Assembly (NCBI GenBank): GCA_024687845.1
Contig: JAILEL010000265.1
Location: 1-19,647 of the forward strand
Length of the DNA stretch: 19,647 nucleotides
From: Eubacterium sp.
Lineage (GTDB): Bacteria > Bacillota_A > Clostridia > Lachnospirales > Lachnospiraceae
Reading direction: 5' to 3'
In this document: piece by piece, positions 7,598 to 16,673 of the stretch
Numbering within the stretch: position 1 is the first letter of the stretch
How the letters are laid out: each line of letters starts with the position of its first letter
Program-made: the position numbers and the translations under genes
The notes under the pieces: generated by a model
What the model was told of the DNA's origin: nothing
The model's database searches: none
Seen by the model: only the letters and a program-made list of their open reading frames with translations

Positions 7598-8674
7598 TTA
7601 GTCTCCAAAGCTGATTCCCAAAGTCTTAGCTTCTAAAACAAGCTGATCCTCAGGGTCAACATATTTTAATTTGCCAGCTGATTCCTCCATAGGAATAGCT
7701 GTAACTTCATTATTCTTGAACACTACAAGCTTGCCAAAATCCTTTGCCTTAAACAGCTCAGCTGCCTTTGCACCAAAACGGCTGGAAAGAATTCTGTCAT
7801 ATGCATCAGGATTTCCACCTCTCTGAGTATGGCCAGGAAGTGCAACTCTGACTTCTGCATCAGTATATTTACTCTGGATATCAGCTGCAACCTCATATGC
7901 AATCGATGGATAAGTTTTCTCTGCAAGCTTCTGCTTTCTTTCCTTCTTAGGAAGCTTAGCGAGTTCTTTAGAGATAGCTCCTTCAGCCACTACAATGATA
8001 GCAAACTTCTTGCCCATCTTCTTACGCTTCTCGATAGCCTTATAGACTTTCTTCATGTCATATGGGATTTCCGGAAGAAGTATAACATCAGCTCCACCTG
8101 CAACTCCTGCATAAAGAGTAATCCAGCCAACCTTATGACCCATAGTCTCGATAACGAATACACGATTATGTGACTCAGCAGTAGTGTAAATGCAGTCGAT
8201 AGCATGAGTTGCAACATCTATTGCACTCTGAAAGCCGAAAGTCATATCAGTTCCCCAGATATCGTTATCTATAGTCTTAGGAAGTCCAATAACATTAAGC
8301 CCCTCCTGAGACAGTCTGTAAGCTGTCTTCTGAGATCCATTTCCACCTAAAACAAAGAGACAGTCAAGATCCAGTTTCTTGTAATTCTTAACCATTGCAG
8401 GGACCTTCTCAACACCATCATCAGTTGGCGTATCCAGATATTTGAATGGAACTCTTGATGTACCAAGAACAGTTCCACCCTTTGCAAGAAGTCCAGAGAA
8501 TTCCATTGGCTCCATCTTCTTATAATTTCCGTAAATCAGTCCCTTGTAACCTTCAAGGAATCCATATATTTCAACATCCCCGAAAAGGTTCTCCATGCTC
8601 TTTACAACGCCTCTCATTGTTGGATTAAGAGCCTGGCAGTCTCCACCACTTGTAAGTATTCCTATTTTCTTCAT
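7598..8674 (-). CDS. pfkA: 6-phosphofructokinase (ATP- or PPi-dependent, group III-like)
   Basis: Phosphorylates fructose-6-phosphate to fructose-1,6-bisphosphate in glycolysis. I use the ATG at 8674 (358 residues, MKKIGILTSGGDC) because GGAGGG lies six bases upstream; an in-frame start at 8722 would overlap recR and lacks a site. The fold is clear from GGDCQALN (10-17), GGNGS (110-114), PKTIDND (132-138, catalytic Asp136), ETMGHKVGW (176-184) and GHTQRGGNP (281-289). The Lys of PKTIDND is typical of PPi-using and group III enzymes, whereas classic ATP-PfkA has PGTIDND. The Gly of GGNGS instead fits ATP use, so the phosphoryl donor is uncertain. Odd residues are Asn in place of Asp in GGDG and His in place of the conserved Arg of MGR. 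It lies 28 bases after recR and just before the 905-residue surface protein. Confidence 0.88.
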   Translation of the reverse strand: MKKIGILTSGGDCQALNPTMRGVVKSMENLFGDVEIYGFLEGYKGLIYGNYKKMEPMEFSGLLAKGGTVLGTSRVPFKYLDTPTDDGVEKVPAMVKNYKKLDLDCLFVLGGNGSQKTAYRLSQEGLNVIGLPKTIDNDIWGTDMTFGFQSAIDVATHAIDCIYTTAESHNRVFVIETMGHKVGWITLYAGVAGGADVILLPEIPYDMKKVYKAIEKRKKMGKKFAIIVVAEGAISKELAKLPKKERKQKLAEKTYPSIAYEVAADIQSKYTDAEVRVALPGHTQRGGNPDAYDRILSSRFGAKAAELFKAKDFGKLVVFKNNEVTAIPMEESAGKLKYVDPEDQLVLEAKTLGISFGD

Positions 8675-8702
8675 TTGTAACCCTCCTCGTTTTTGTAATT
8701 TG

Positions 8703-9299
8703 CTACAATTCCACCCGACCATTCAGTGCGCGAAGCAATGTAATCTCATCAGTAACCTCAAGGTCGCCACCAACCGGAACTCCAGTTGCTATTCTGGTAA
8801 CCTTTATCCCCAAAGGTTTGATCATTTTGGATATATACATTGCCGTTGCTTCACCTTCTATGCTCGAATTAGTTGCTACGATTATTTCATCTACTTCTTC
8901 TCTAAGTCTGAGGAGAAGCTCCTTCAGCTTTATCTCTTCAGGACCAATTCCCTGACTGGGATTTATTACTCCATGCAGAACATGATATACTCCGTTATAT
9001 TCTCCGGTTTTTTCATATGCTGCCATGTCCCTTGGAGATTCCACCACCATAATAGTTTTATGGTCTCTGTTCATAGACGAACAAACAGGACATTTCTCCT
9101 GATCAGTAATAGTATAGCATTCCTTGCAATACTTTATATTTTTCTTAGCATTTATTATTGCACTGGATAGGGCCTCAGCTCTATCCTCAGGCATTCCTAT
9201 TATATAAAATGCAAGTCTTTGAGCACTTCTTGCTCCTATTCCCGGAAGATGCCCCAGCTCTTCTATCAGTCTGTTAACTTCTCCACCATATATATTCAT
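8703..9299 (-). CDS. recR: Recombination protein RecR
   Basis: DNA-binding partner of RecO and RecF in gap repair and RecA loading. The 198 residues are full length. Order: helix-hairpin-helix [14 protein letters not shown] (18-31), a four-cysteine zinc site (Cys58, 61, 70, 73) in [17 protein letters not shown], and a Toprim domain from about 82 ([14 protein letters not shown]), with [14 protein letters not shown] at 142-155 and the conserved [24 protein letters not shown] near the end. Its ATG overlaps the ebfC stop by one base (TAATG), which suggests translational coupling in the classic dnaX-ebfC-recR order. Confidence 0.97.
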   Translation of the reverse strand: MNIYGGEVNRLIEELGHLPGIGARSAQRLAFYIIGMPEDRAEALSSAIINAKKNIKYCKECYTITDQEKCPVCSSMNRDHKTIMVVESPRDMAAYEKTGEYNGVYHVLHGVINPSQGIGPEEIKLKELLLRLREEVDEIIVATNSSIEGEATAMYISKMIKPLGIKVTRIATGVPVGGDLEVTDEITLLRALNGRVEL

Positions 9300-9652
9300 T
9301 AGAACAGACCTCCGAGGCCTCCACCCATACCGCCGGTAATCTTACCAAGCTGCTCTCTTTCATCATCGCCCTGCATACGAATAGCTTCATTTACCGCAGC
9401 CATTATAAGGTCTTCAAGCATCTCAATATCATCAGGGTCAACTACTTCCTCAGATATCTTCATTTCAGTAATTTCTTTCTGACCATTTATTTTAACCTTT
9501 ACTACTCCGCCACCTGCAGATGCCTCATATTCTTTTGTTTCAAGCTCAGCCTGAGTTTCCTCCATCTGTTTCTGCATCTTCTGTGCCTGTTTCATAAGGT
9601 TATTCATATTTCCAGGCATCATGCCACCTGGATATCCGCCTCTCTTAGCCAT
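9299..9652 (-). CDS. ebfC: Nucleoid-associated protein, YbaB/EbfC family
   Basis: Small dimeric DNA-binding protein of the YbaB/EbfC family, found between dnaX and recR in most bacteria. I choose the ATG at 9652 (MAKRGGYPG, 117 residues), which overlaps the dnaX stop in ATGGCTAA and has GAGGA about eight bases upstream; a longer frame from 9667 has no spaced site. The Gly/Met-rich N-terminus ([14 protein letters not shown]) leads into the helix [19 protein letters not shown] and the diagnostic core [33 protein letters not shown], ending in a Gly-rich tail. Exact role (nucleoid structure or DNA repair) is not settled for the family. Confidence 0.95.
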   Translation of the reverse strand: MAKRGGYPGGMMPGNMNNLMKQAQKMQKQMEETQAELETKEYEASAGGGVVKVKINGQKEITEMKISEEVVDPDDIEMLEDLIMAAVNEAIRMQGDDEREQLGKITGGMGGGLGGLF

Positions 9653-11414
9653 CGAGTTCATCCTCACTTTCTACTTCTTTTACATTATCATATAAAATTT
9701 TATTTAAAGCAGTGGAGTCCTCATCCAAAGTACCCCTTATGCCTTTTCGCGTAACTATCTCAAACTCTACCCTTTTTCCTAGAATCTCTGATAGATCATT
9801 AGCCAGATCATTTCTATGTTTTTCTTCACTGAAATAAGGATATCTATTATCACTTGTAATATCTCGTTCATCAAAAACAAGCAGCAGCTTAGATACTCCA
9901 TCCTCTGAATAATCTCCAGCCGGTTCAACCGGAACATCCATTGCAAATCTTTTCAGAGGTCCGCTTAATCTGGGAACTATTTTATCTCTCCATTCTCTGG
10001 AAATCTTAAGGAGCTCCTCCGCAGTTGCAGGAGCATATTTTTCCCTTATATTATGTACTATAATATCACTTTGTTTCTCAGCGTCAAATGGAGATTTTAC
10101 CTCATTCTGACTGCTTCTTTGGACAGTATTTTCAGACAGATATTTCTTAAGCTTCTTTTCTATCAGACTTTCTATCAGGGAATCTATCTCTCTTTGCTGT
10201 TCCTCATTCAGTCTGATGTCTGCATCTGTGTTTTCTGCATTATTCGGCTTAACACCTTTAGAATTTCCTTCTGATGTCTCAAGTTTTTCAAGTCGGGCTA
10301 TCAATGAACTGTAATCCACGTCCGTCTCTGGCCTCATCATTTTGATCATAGCCATTTCAAGCGATACTCTTTTAACTGACGAAAGTCTGATAGCTGAGCA
10401 TTCTTCCTGCATAATACTGAGAAATCTTGTAAGAGCATCAGAGCTAAACATTTCTCCTAACTGTTTTAGCTGCTCAGCTGCCTCCTGCGTCAGATCCAGG
10501 TCCTCGGCAACATTTGGCGAAAGCTTAAGGAAAAGAACATTTCTCAGGAAATATGTAAAATCATCCGCAAATTTTGTCAAATCCTTGCCATTATATATCG
10601 TTTCGTTAATTAGTTCCAGCACCTTTTCAGGATTATCTTCTTTTATATATTGAAGCAGATCAACATATATATCCACAGATACTGCTCCAATAGTCTTAAG
10701 GACACTGTCTCTTGTGAGCTCAGTCCCATAGCTTACAGACATACATTCATCAAGTATTGAAAGTGCATCTCTCATAGAACCATCAGCACTTCTGGCGATA
10801 AATCTAAGAGCCTCCCGTGTAGCCTTCTCACCTTCTCTGCTGACAATCTCCTCAAGTCTGTCAGCTATTGTATCAATAGAAATTCTGTGAAAATCATATC
10901 TCTGACATCGAGATTTTATAGTCACAGGAATCTTATGCTCATCGGTAGTAGCAAGAATAAATATAACATATTCCGGTGGTTCCTCCAATGTTTTCAGGAG
11001 TGCATTATATGCTCCCGCAGAAAGCATGTGAACCTCATCAATTATATAAACTAAATATTTTCCCTGTGCAGGGGAATACTGAACTGCTTCCTTAATCTGT
11101 CTGATATTATCTACACCACTGTTAGATGCGGCATCTATTTCAATAACATTCAGTGAGCTTCCATCTGCTATGGCTTTGCAACTGTCACATACGCCGCAGG
11201 GACCATTTTCGCCTGGATTGTCACAATTTACAGACTTGGCAAGAATTTTTGCCATAGTGGTCTTTCCTGTTCCTCTTGTACCACAAAAAAGATATGCATG
11301 TCCAACTCGGTCATGTATAAGCTGATTTCTCAGAGTTGTTACAATATGTTCCTGCCCCTTAACCTCTTCAAAAGAGTCTGGACGGAATTTTCTATATAAA
11401 GCTACATAAGACAT
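9645..11414 (-). CDS. dnaX: DNA polymerase III subunits gamma and tau
   Basis: AAA+ clamp-loader subunit of the replicative polymerase. 589 residues. Walker A GTRGTGKT (45-52), four zinc-binding cysteines (64, 73, 76, 79), Walker B IIDEVHML with DEVH at 126-129, sensor 1 [11 protein letters not shown], and the SRC motif (168-170) with the arginine finger. Domain III helices follow to about 370, then a charged linker and a tau-type C-terminal region. I see no A-AAA-AAG slippery site with a stimulatory hairpin, so a programmed shorter gamma form is not evident. First gene of the dnaX-ebfC-recR-pfkA-surface protein run. The ribosome binding site is weak (AAAAGAG) and the upstream region is occupied by the structured element at 11453-11645. 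Confidence 0.97.
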   Translation of the reverse strand: MSYVALYRKFRPDSFEEVKGQEHIVTTLRNQLIHDRVGHAYLFCGTRGTGKTTMAKILAKSVNCDNPGENGPCGVCDSCKAIADGSSLNVIEIDAASNSGVDNIRQIKEAVQYSPAQGKYLVYIIDEVHMLSAGAYNALLKTLEEPPEYVIFILATTDEHKIPVTIKSRCQRYDFHRISIDTIADRLEEIVSREGEKATREALRFIARSADGSMRDALSILDECMSVSYGTELTRDSVLKTIGAVSVDIYVDLLQYIKEDNPEKVLELINETIYNGKDLTKFADDFTYFLRNVLFLKLSPNVAEDLDLTQEAAEQLKQLGEMFSSDALTRFLSIMQEECSAIRLSSVKRVSLEMAMIKMMRPETDVDYSSLIARLEKLETSEGNSKGVKPNNAENTDADIRLNEEQQREIDSLIESLIEKKLKKYLSENTVQRSSQNEVKSPFDAEKQSDIIVHNIREKYAPATAEELLKISREWRDKIVPRLSGPLKRFAMDVPVEPAGDYSEDGVSKLLLVFDERDITSDNRYPYFSEEKHRNDLANDLSEILGKRVEFEIVTRKGIRGTLDEDSTALNKILYDNVKEVESEDELDG

Positions 11415-11452
11415 AGTTTTCTCTTTTCGTATCTTTTCTTAACTATTCATTG

Positions 11453-11645
11453 TACTATTCACAGTAACCTAAAAAATCATTCGGTATGTTCGCACTATCG
11501 TGCTCTATTGTCTGCTTCGCAGACACATCCCTCATGTTTTTTTAGGTTCCTGCTTCGCAGGTACGATATGGATTATATAAATTATGTCTTAGTCTGCAAG
11601 CAGCCACGACCTAATTTATATAATCCATATCTACTGTGAATAGTA
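11453..11645. repeat. Structured intergenic element bounded by 14-base inverted repeats
   Basis: 193-base non-coding element. Its ends are a perfect inverted pair, TACTATTCACAGTA (11453-11466) and TACTGTGAATAGTA (11632-11645). Inside, AACCTAAAAAA (11466-11476) pairs with TTTTTTAGGTT (11538-11548) around two hairpins, GCAC-TATC-GTGC (11492-11503) and GTCTGC-TTC-GCAGAC (11510-11524). A third hairpin CCTGC-TTC-GCAGG (11549-11561) follows, then a perfect 20-bp stem (11565-11584 with 11612-11631) whose loop contains CTGC-AA-GCAG. Almost every base lies in a potential stem. It could be a MITE-like element, though no target duplication is visible, or a structured RNA. It lies between divergent dnaX and the methyltransferase-like gene. 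The rest of 11415-11784 holds only the promoter at 11717-11745. Confidence 0.75.
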
Positions 11646-11716
11646 ACGCTGTTTATCATTATATCAAAATTATGTCTAAAAAACCACCTATTGTTGAATG
11701 GATTGATTTTCTGTTA

Positions 11717-11745
11717 TTGTGAATAGTAACGAATGATGTTATACT
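11717..11745 (+). promoter_or_regulatory. Probable promoter of the ICMT-like gene
   Basis: TTGTGA (11717-11722), a 17-base spacer, then TATACT (11740-11745). The -35 box lies inside a copy of the recurrent TGTGAATAGTAAC motif. Transcription would start about 30 bases before the ATG at 11785, which has CGGAGG upstream. Confidence 0.55.
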
Positions 11746-11784
11746 GTCGGTGTTCATAAAACTCATAAATCGGAGGAAATAATA

Positions 11785-12618
11785 ATGCCTGATATATCTG
11801 ATAAAACAAGTACCTTAACAAGCGAGAAGGAAGCTCTTCTTGCTGAGATTATGAATACCTATCATCCCGAAAAAACATCTGATAATAAATCTGAAAATAC
11901 TCCTGAATCAATTTTGACCAAAGATGCCGATAAAAAGGACTCACGAACTGATTCTTCTAACACTGATCCTTCTAATACTAATCCATCTAATACAGATTCA
12001 ATAAAAGAAGCTAATATTGCAAGTCTCGATGCCAAAAAAGAAGCTTTAAATTCTGACAAGGGTGACGAATCCAGTCCGAAAGAAAAAATGCCAGATTCTT
12101 TTTCAGGCGATAACAATACCATAGTTATGAAAAAAGCTGAACCCCTCCCAAAATATGGAAAAGGATTCATATTAGTTCCTATCGTTATCGTTCTTACTAT
12201 TATAGGTATTGTTCTTGGACATATTAATCCTATTACAAATGGAATTCCGTCCGCCGCCTGGGTGAGATATCTTTACATCGGCTTCGGTGCAGTTATTCTG
12301 TTTTTGGGAATAAGACTGATTGTCGATGCAATCAATGTATGTGCAATTAATGAAAATATTCTTATGGGAAGACTTGTCACAACCGGAATATACAGCAAAA
12401 CTCGTAATCCTGAATACGTAGGACTGATTTTTATATGTACCTCACTCCTGTTTTTCTCAGGAAATACATTTATGTACATTCTTCCGATAATATATTATGT
12501 ACTACTCACTGTAATAATGAAGAAAACTGAGGAGCCGCTCCTTGCTGAAAGATTCGGAGCAGATTATGAGAACTATATGGCAAGTACCAATCGATTTGCC
12601 CCTATCCCTAAGCATTAA
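11785..12618 (+). CDS. Isoprenylcysteine carboxyl methyltransferase-family membrane protein with a long disordered N-tail
   Basis: 277 residues. The first 115 or so are charged and low-complexity, rich in Ser, Asp, Asn and Lys, including a repeated SNTDP/SNTNP segment (57-72), and contain no membrane segment. The C-terminal part has hydrophobic segments near 127-146, 161-182, 212-227 and 229-246. Between them lies TGIYSKTRNPEYVG (200-213), and after them EEPLL (249-253), then FGADYENYMASTNRFAPIP. These are the S-adenosylmethionine and catalytic motifs of the ICMT/phospholipid methyltransferase fold. Bacteria generally lack prenylated proteins, so the acceptor is unknown and could be a lipid or another membrane molecule. 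The start is backed by CGGAGG with a proper spacer. It is a lone plus-strand gene between minus-strand operons and ends at a bidirectional terminator. Confidence 0.82.
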   Translation: MPDISDKTSTLTSEKEALLAEIMNTYHPEKTSDNKSENTPESILTKDADKKDSRTDSSNTDPSNTNPSNTDSIKEANIASLDAKKEALNSDKGDESSPKEKMPDSFSGDNNTIVMKKAEPLPKYGKGFILVPIVIVLTIIGIVLGHINPITNGIPSAAWVRYLYIGFGAVILFLGIRLIVDAINVCAINENILMGRLVTTGIYSKTRNPEYVGLIFICTSLLFFSGNTFMYILPIIYYVLLTVIMKKTEEPLLAERFGADYENYMASTNRFAPIPKH

Positions 12619-12652
12619 GATTATGACACCCACATCATATTATCCATCAAAT

Positions 12653-12690
12653 AAAAAGAACAACCAACCGGTCGGCTGATTGTTCTTTTT
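12653..12690. terminator. Bidirectional intrinsic terminator
   Basis: AAAAAGAACAA (12653-12663) pairs perfectly with TTGTTCTTTTT (12680-12690), extended inward by CCG/CGG pairs. It has a T-tract on both strands and sits between the convergent methyltransferase-like and RND genes, so it can end transcripts from either side. Confidence 0.88.
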
Positions 12691-12721
12691 ATTTATATAT
12701 GAAGCATTTGAAATATAGTCT

Positions 12722-15700
12722 TTATATTTCTTCTTCTGTCATATCTCTTTCTTTATTAAATGCATCATAGAGACAAGGAACTACTATAAGAGTAAGGAGT
12801 GTTCCATATACCAGACCACCAACAACTACGATTGCCATAGGCTGGGACATTTCAACACCACGTCCCATTCCTACTGCCATTGTTGACATAGATATAATAG
12901 TCGTAAGAGCTGTCATAAGTACTGGGCGAAGACGTGTCTTCGAGGATTCTACTATTGCGTCCTTCTTAGATTTACCCTCTCTTCTAAGTTGGTTTACATA
13001 ATCTACAAGTACGATTCCATTATTAACTATAATTCCGGCTAGCATAACAAATCCTATCATAGCAATTACTGAAACGGATTTACCTGTCATGAACAGGGCA
13101 AAGAAGCCGCCTGTAAAGGCAAGAGGTATTGTAAACATGATGATAAATGGTGACTTCAGGCTCTGAAACTGTGCTACCATTATAAGGTAGATAAGTATGA
13201 CTGCAAGAAGCATCATCAGAAGAACCTGTCTCATTGCATCATTTATTGTTTCATTTTCTCCCTTAACCTCTATGCTGTAGCCCTCAGGAATACCTATACC
13301 ATCAACACCCTTTTGTATCTCATTTCCAACCAGACCAATGTTATGGTCATCATCAACTGCCGCGGTAACATTTATGTATCTGTTCTGATTGTCTCTTAGA
13401 ACACTTGAAAGCTCTTCACCTTCTGTGAAGGTTGCTATCTGTGACAGCTCTATCTCTTTTGTTTCATTTTCCTCTTTATCCGTATATTCAAACTTAAGCT
13501 TCTTTAAGTCTTCTATTGTAATGTCCGCCTGCTCATCTGTTTCTACAAAAACATCATAGTCCTTAAGATCCGCTTCAATTGATGTTGTTGCTGTTGTGGA
13601 GGCAATCTTTGATGCAACAGTCTGATAAACTTGAGCTACAGTATATCCGTAATCAGCTGCTTTCTTCTTATTCACACTAATGACAAAGGTTTTTGTCATC
13701 TCATCCAGTCCATCGCTTACATCCTCTGTTCCCTGGACATTTCTTATTACATCTGCCACTTCCGAAGCCAGTTTCTGAAGAGTTTCTATCTTTCGTCCCT
13801 TTATCATAACGGATACGCCTTCACCTGTGAGCATACTCATATCCATAAGTGCTGTGCTGATGTCAACATCACAGTCAATGCCCTCTGCTGCTTTCTCAAG
13901 CTTCGACGTTATCTCAGCGTTACTTATCTTTGAATTTTCCTTAAGAAGAACGTATATAGATACTGAATCAGCAGAACCCCCAGAAAGAGCGCCAAGTGTT
14001 GAACCATTTCCAACCATAGCACCTATAGTTTCTATCTCATCTATTTCCTTCATGTTCTCAGTAAACTGATCAGCATATGAAGTCATCTCTTCAAAGGTTC
14101 TCTCTTCGTTATCTGGCACGGAAAGAGTTATTGTAACCTGATCACTCTGCATTTCCGGCATGAATTCTGTTCCTTTTGAAAGAGCAAGTGCAACCGATGC
14201 TCCAAGAAGCAGGATTATAATAACAAATACAAGTGGTTTAAACTTAAGTGCAAATCGTATGAATTTATCATAAAATCTCATAAATGCACTTTCCTGCTTT
14301 CCTTCTTTCTCCTTGGACTTCGTAAGCAGCCCCTGTGCCATCGCAGGAACAAGCGTAAGTGCAACCAGAAGTGAAGCTGTAAGTGTGTATGCTATCGTAA
14401 GACCCATGTCTACAAAAAGCTGCCTGGTAAGTCCTTCTGTAAAAACTATCGGAAGGAAAACACACATAGTTGTAAGTGTTGAAGAAGTAATCGCTCCAGC
14501 CACCTGGCTTGCTCCGTAAGTAGCCGCCTTCTTAATGGATTCTCCTTCTTTTCTGAGACGGTAAATGTTTTCAATAACAACTATAGAGTTATCTACAAGC
14601 ATTCCTATTCCCAAAGTAAGACCTGACATTGAGATTATGTTCAATGTAATATTTGTAAAATACATCAGCACTACGGCAAAAATAACTGATACAGGAATTG
14701 CACAGGCGATTATTATTGTAGGTCTTATATCTCTTAGGAAAACAATAAGTACAAGAATCGCAAGTGCTGCACCAAGAAGCATATTCTGAACAATTGATTT
14801 AACAATTATATCAATATATACACCCTGATTCATAAGTACGGAAAAGCTGACATCTTCATTTTCACTCTTTTCAAGACTGCTGAATTTATTCAGGATTGAG
14901 TCGGTAACATTTCCGGTAGAATAGCCAGTCTGTTTTTCAAAGGAGATGAGCATAGCTGGTTCTCCATTCAGCTTTGCATAAACTGTAGCTGAATCATCCA
15001 CCTGTTCAACATCAGCAACATCCTCAAGTCTTATAAGTCCAACCTTATCCATATTAAGATCGATAAGTACAGTCTCCTTAAGCTCTTCTGCATCTGAAAT
15101 ACTTTCTCCGACTTTTACAAGATACTGTCCATTATTTCCTGATGCATATCCGGCAGGCATATCAAAATTCTGAGCTTTGAGAAGATTGTTCAGAGTATCC
15201 AGGGAAAGAACGGTATTGAGGTCAGCTGAGTCCTTTACACTTTCTATCTTATCATCCAGACTATCTTCAGCACTTTCTATCTGACTCATTCCACTTGAAA
15301 GCGTTGCAGAAGCCTCCGCCATTTCGATTGATTTTTCTATCTCTGTTTTACTTAATGTTTCCAGAGCTTCACTTGTAGTAGTTTTTCCAGACTCAACCTC
15401 ATCAATCGCTGAATTGATAGTTTCTATTCCTGTATTTATCTCTACTCTTTTGGTTTCCAGCTGTCCAACTGCTGTAGGAATGTCCTCATATGTATTTATG
15501 GTAATTCCATATTCAGCAAGTGAACTCATGTTACTCTTTAACTGAGTATTTATCGTTTCAATACTTTGTTCAAGCTTCTCCTTCTGAGCCTTGGCTTTTT
15601 TTACACTCATACCAGTTGTGGTCTTAAAGGTTTCCTTGTCCAGAAGTCCCTTGTCATAAAGATCCAATGATGCATTAATTCCTTCAAGTGCTTCTGCAGC

Positions 15701-16570
15701 AGCCTTTGCAGAATCATAGGTTGTATTCAGCGTATCAATTGTTTCTCCTAAAGTGTCATAGGTTGACTGATAAGTTTCCTTCTGGGAAGTAAGCTCATCG
15801 GCAGTCTGATAAAGTTCAATCTGAGTAGCTTCAAGAGTGGAGCGGTTAGTACTTATCTGATCTGCAAGAGTTTTTTTACCACTATCTATCTCATCCTGAC
15901 CAGACTCTATATCTTCCTTTGACTGTTGAAGTTCATCCCTGGTCTCCTGAAAATTCTCATCGATTTCAGCCATAATCTGATCATTCAGCTTATCTATTTT
16001 TTTCTGATTCATTGTGACCTGAACTGTTTCAGTTATACCTCCAGAAGCTGAAACTGAAGCTACACCTTCAATACTTTCCAGCTGTGGAAGTATTTCTGAA
16101 TCAATATAATCAGTCAGCTGTACACTATCCATTTCAGCCACATTTACCGCTGCTACCATAACAGGAAGCATATCCGGATCCAGCTGAAGTACAGTCGGAG
16201 TACCAATGCTGTCATCAAATGAACCCTTAATCTGATCCAGGCTCTGTTGTATCTCAATAAGAGTTGCATCCATATTGGAGCTCTGCTCATATTCAAGAAT
16301 AATTGTCGAATAGCTGTTATAGGACATAGACTGAATATTTTTAAGATTAGAAGTAGTTGCAAGAGCCGCTTCAATCGGTGCAGTTACATCCTTTTCAACA
16401 GCCTCCGGGCTAGCTCCCATATCTGTAGTGATAACCATAACGTATGGAAGGTTCATATTCGGAAGCAGATCTGTGGTCATTCTTAGAATTGCAACTATAC
16501 CAATCACAATTATTGCAATGACACATACAAAAACCGTATATGGCCTTTTTACACTGAATTTTGAAATCAT
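12722..16570 (-). CDS. RND-family (HAE1/AcrB-like) exporter with coiled-coil insert
   Basis: Proton-driven multidrug or lipid exporter of the RND superfamily, in the cytoplasmic membrane. I use the ATG at 16570 (1282 residues, MISKFSVKRPYTVFV) with AGGAAAGG upstream; an in-frame TTG at 16609 lacks a site. TM1 is about 11-30; the LLPNMNLPYV and MGASPEAVEKDVTAPIEAAL porter motifs follow. TM2-6 begin near 590; GMLVDNSIVVIEN has Asp660 as the likely proton-relay residue. A second RND repeat has TM7 near KFKPLVFVIIILLL and the TM10 motif GIIVNNGIVLVDYVN. Usual length is 1020-1070; the excess is an insert of about 255 residues (195-455), strongly coiled-coil, inside the first porter domain. No adaptor or outer-membrane gene is nearby, as expected for a Gram-positive. 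It lies 103 bases after a tetR gene that probably controls it. The substrate is unknown. Confidence 0.9.
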   Translation of the reverse strand: MISKFSVKRPYTVFVCVIAIIVIGIVAILRMTTDLLPNMNLPYVMVITTDMGASPEAVEKDVTAPIEAALATTSNLKNIQSMSYNSYSTIILEYEQSSNMDATLIEIQQSLDQIKGSFDDSIGTPTVLQLDPDMLPVMVAAVNVAEMDSVQLTDYIDSEILPQLESIEGVASVSASGGITETVQVTMNQKKIDKLNDQIMAEIDENFQETRDELQQSKEDIESGQDEIDSGKKTLADQISTNRSTLEATQIELYQTADELTSQKETYQSTYDTLGETIDTLNTTYDSAKAAAEALEGINASLDLYDKGLLDKETFKTTTGMSVKKAKAQKEKLEQSIETINTQLKSNMSSLAEYGITINTYEDIPTAVGQLETKRVEINTGIETINSAIDEVESGKTTTSEALETLSKTEIEKSIEMAEASATLSSGMSQIESAEDSLDDKIESVKDSADLNTVLSLDTLNNLLKAQNFDMPAGYASGNNGQYLVKVGESISDAEELKETVLIDLNMDKVGLIRLEDVADVEQVDDSATVYAKLNGEPAMLISFEKQTGYSTGNVTDSILNKFSSLEKSENEDVSFSVLMNQGVYIDIIVKSIVQNMLLGAALAILVLIVFLRDIRPTIIIACAIPVSVIFAVVLMYFTNITLNIISMSGLTLGIGMLVDNSIVVIENIYRLRKEGESIKKAATYGASQVAGAITSSTLTTMCVFLPIVFTEGLTRQLFVDMGLTIAYTLTASLLVALTLVPAMAQGLLTKSKEKEGKQESAFMRFYDKFIRFALKFKPLVFVIIILLLGASVALALSKGTEFMPEMQSDQVTITLSVPDNEERTFEEMTSYADQFTENMKEIDEIETIGAMVGNGSTLGALSGGSADSVSIYVLLKENSKISNAEITSKLEKAAEGIDCDVDISTALMDMSMLTGEGVSVMIKGRKIETLQKLASEVADVIRNVQGTEDVSDGLDEMTKTFVISVNKKKAADYGYTVAQVYQTVASKIASTTATTSIEADLKDYDVFVETDEQADITIEDLKKLKFEYTDKEENETKEIELSQIATFTEGEELSSVLRDNQNRYINVTAAVDDDHNIGLVGNEIQKGVDGIGIPEGYSIEVKGENETINDAMRQVLLMMLLAVILIYLIMVAQFQSLKSPFIIMFTIPLAFTGGFFALFMTGKSVSVIAMIGFVMLAGIIVNNGIVLVDYVNQLRREGKSKKDAIVESSKTRLRPVLMTALTTIISMSTMAVGMGRGVEMSQPMAIVVVGGLVYGTLLTLIVVPCLYDAFNKERDMTEEEI

Positions 16571-16639
16571 ATTTTTCCTTTCCTGGATTGACTTATCAGC
16601 CAACCACAATATATTAGTTCTCTTATATAATTTTAATGC

Positions 16640-16662
16640 ATCTATTTTCTTAGAAAACAGAT
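16640..16662 (-). other. Hairpin between tetR and the RND gene
   Basis: On the minus strand ATCTGTTTTC-TAA-GAAAATAGAT forms a 10-bp stem with one G-T pair. It is not followed by a T-tract, so it is not a standard terminator. It may set the ratio of regulator to pump mRNA by processing or partial pausing. Confidence 0.4.
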
Positions 16663-16673
16663 TTGCAATAATA

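Noticed and set aside
8675..8722. N-terminal extension of the phosphofructokinase from 8722
   Set aside because: It would overlap recR, lacks a ribosome binding site, and adds residues before the universal MKKIGILTSGG start.
8595..9170. 191-codon plus-strand open frame opposite recR
   Set aside because: Antisense shadow of recR; translation is aromatic-rich and matches no fold, and there is no ribosome binding site.
9645..11414. Programmed frameshift in dnaX producing a short gamma form
   Set aside because: The Lys-rich segment reads GAA AAG AAG and not A-AAA-AAG, and no hairpin was found after it.
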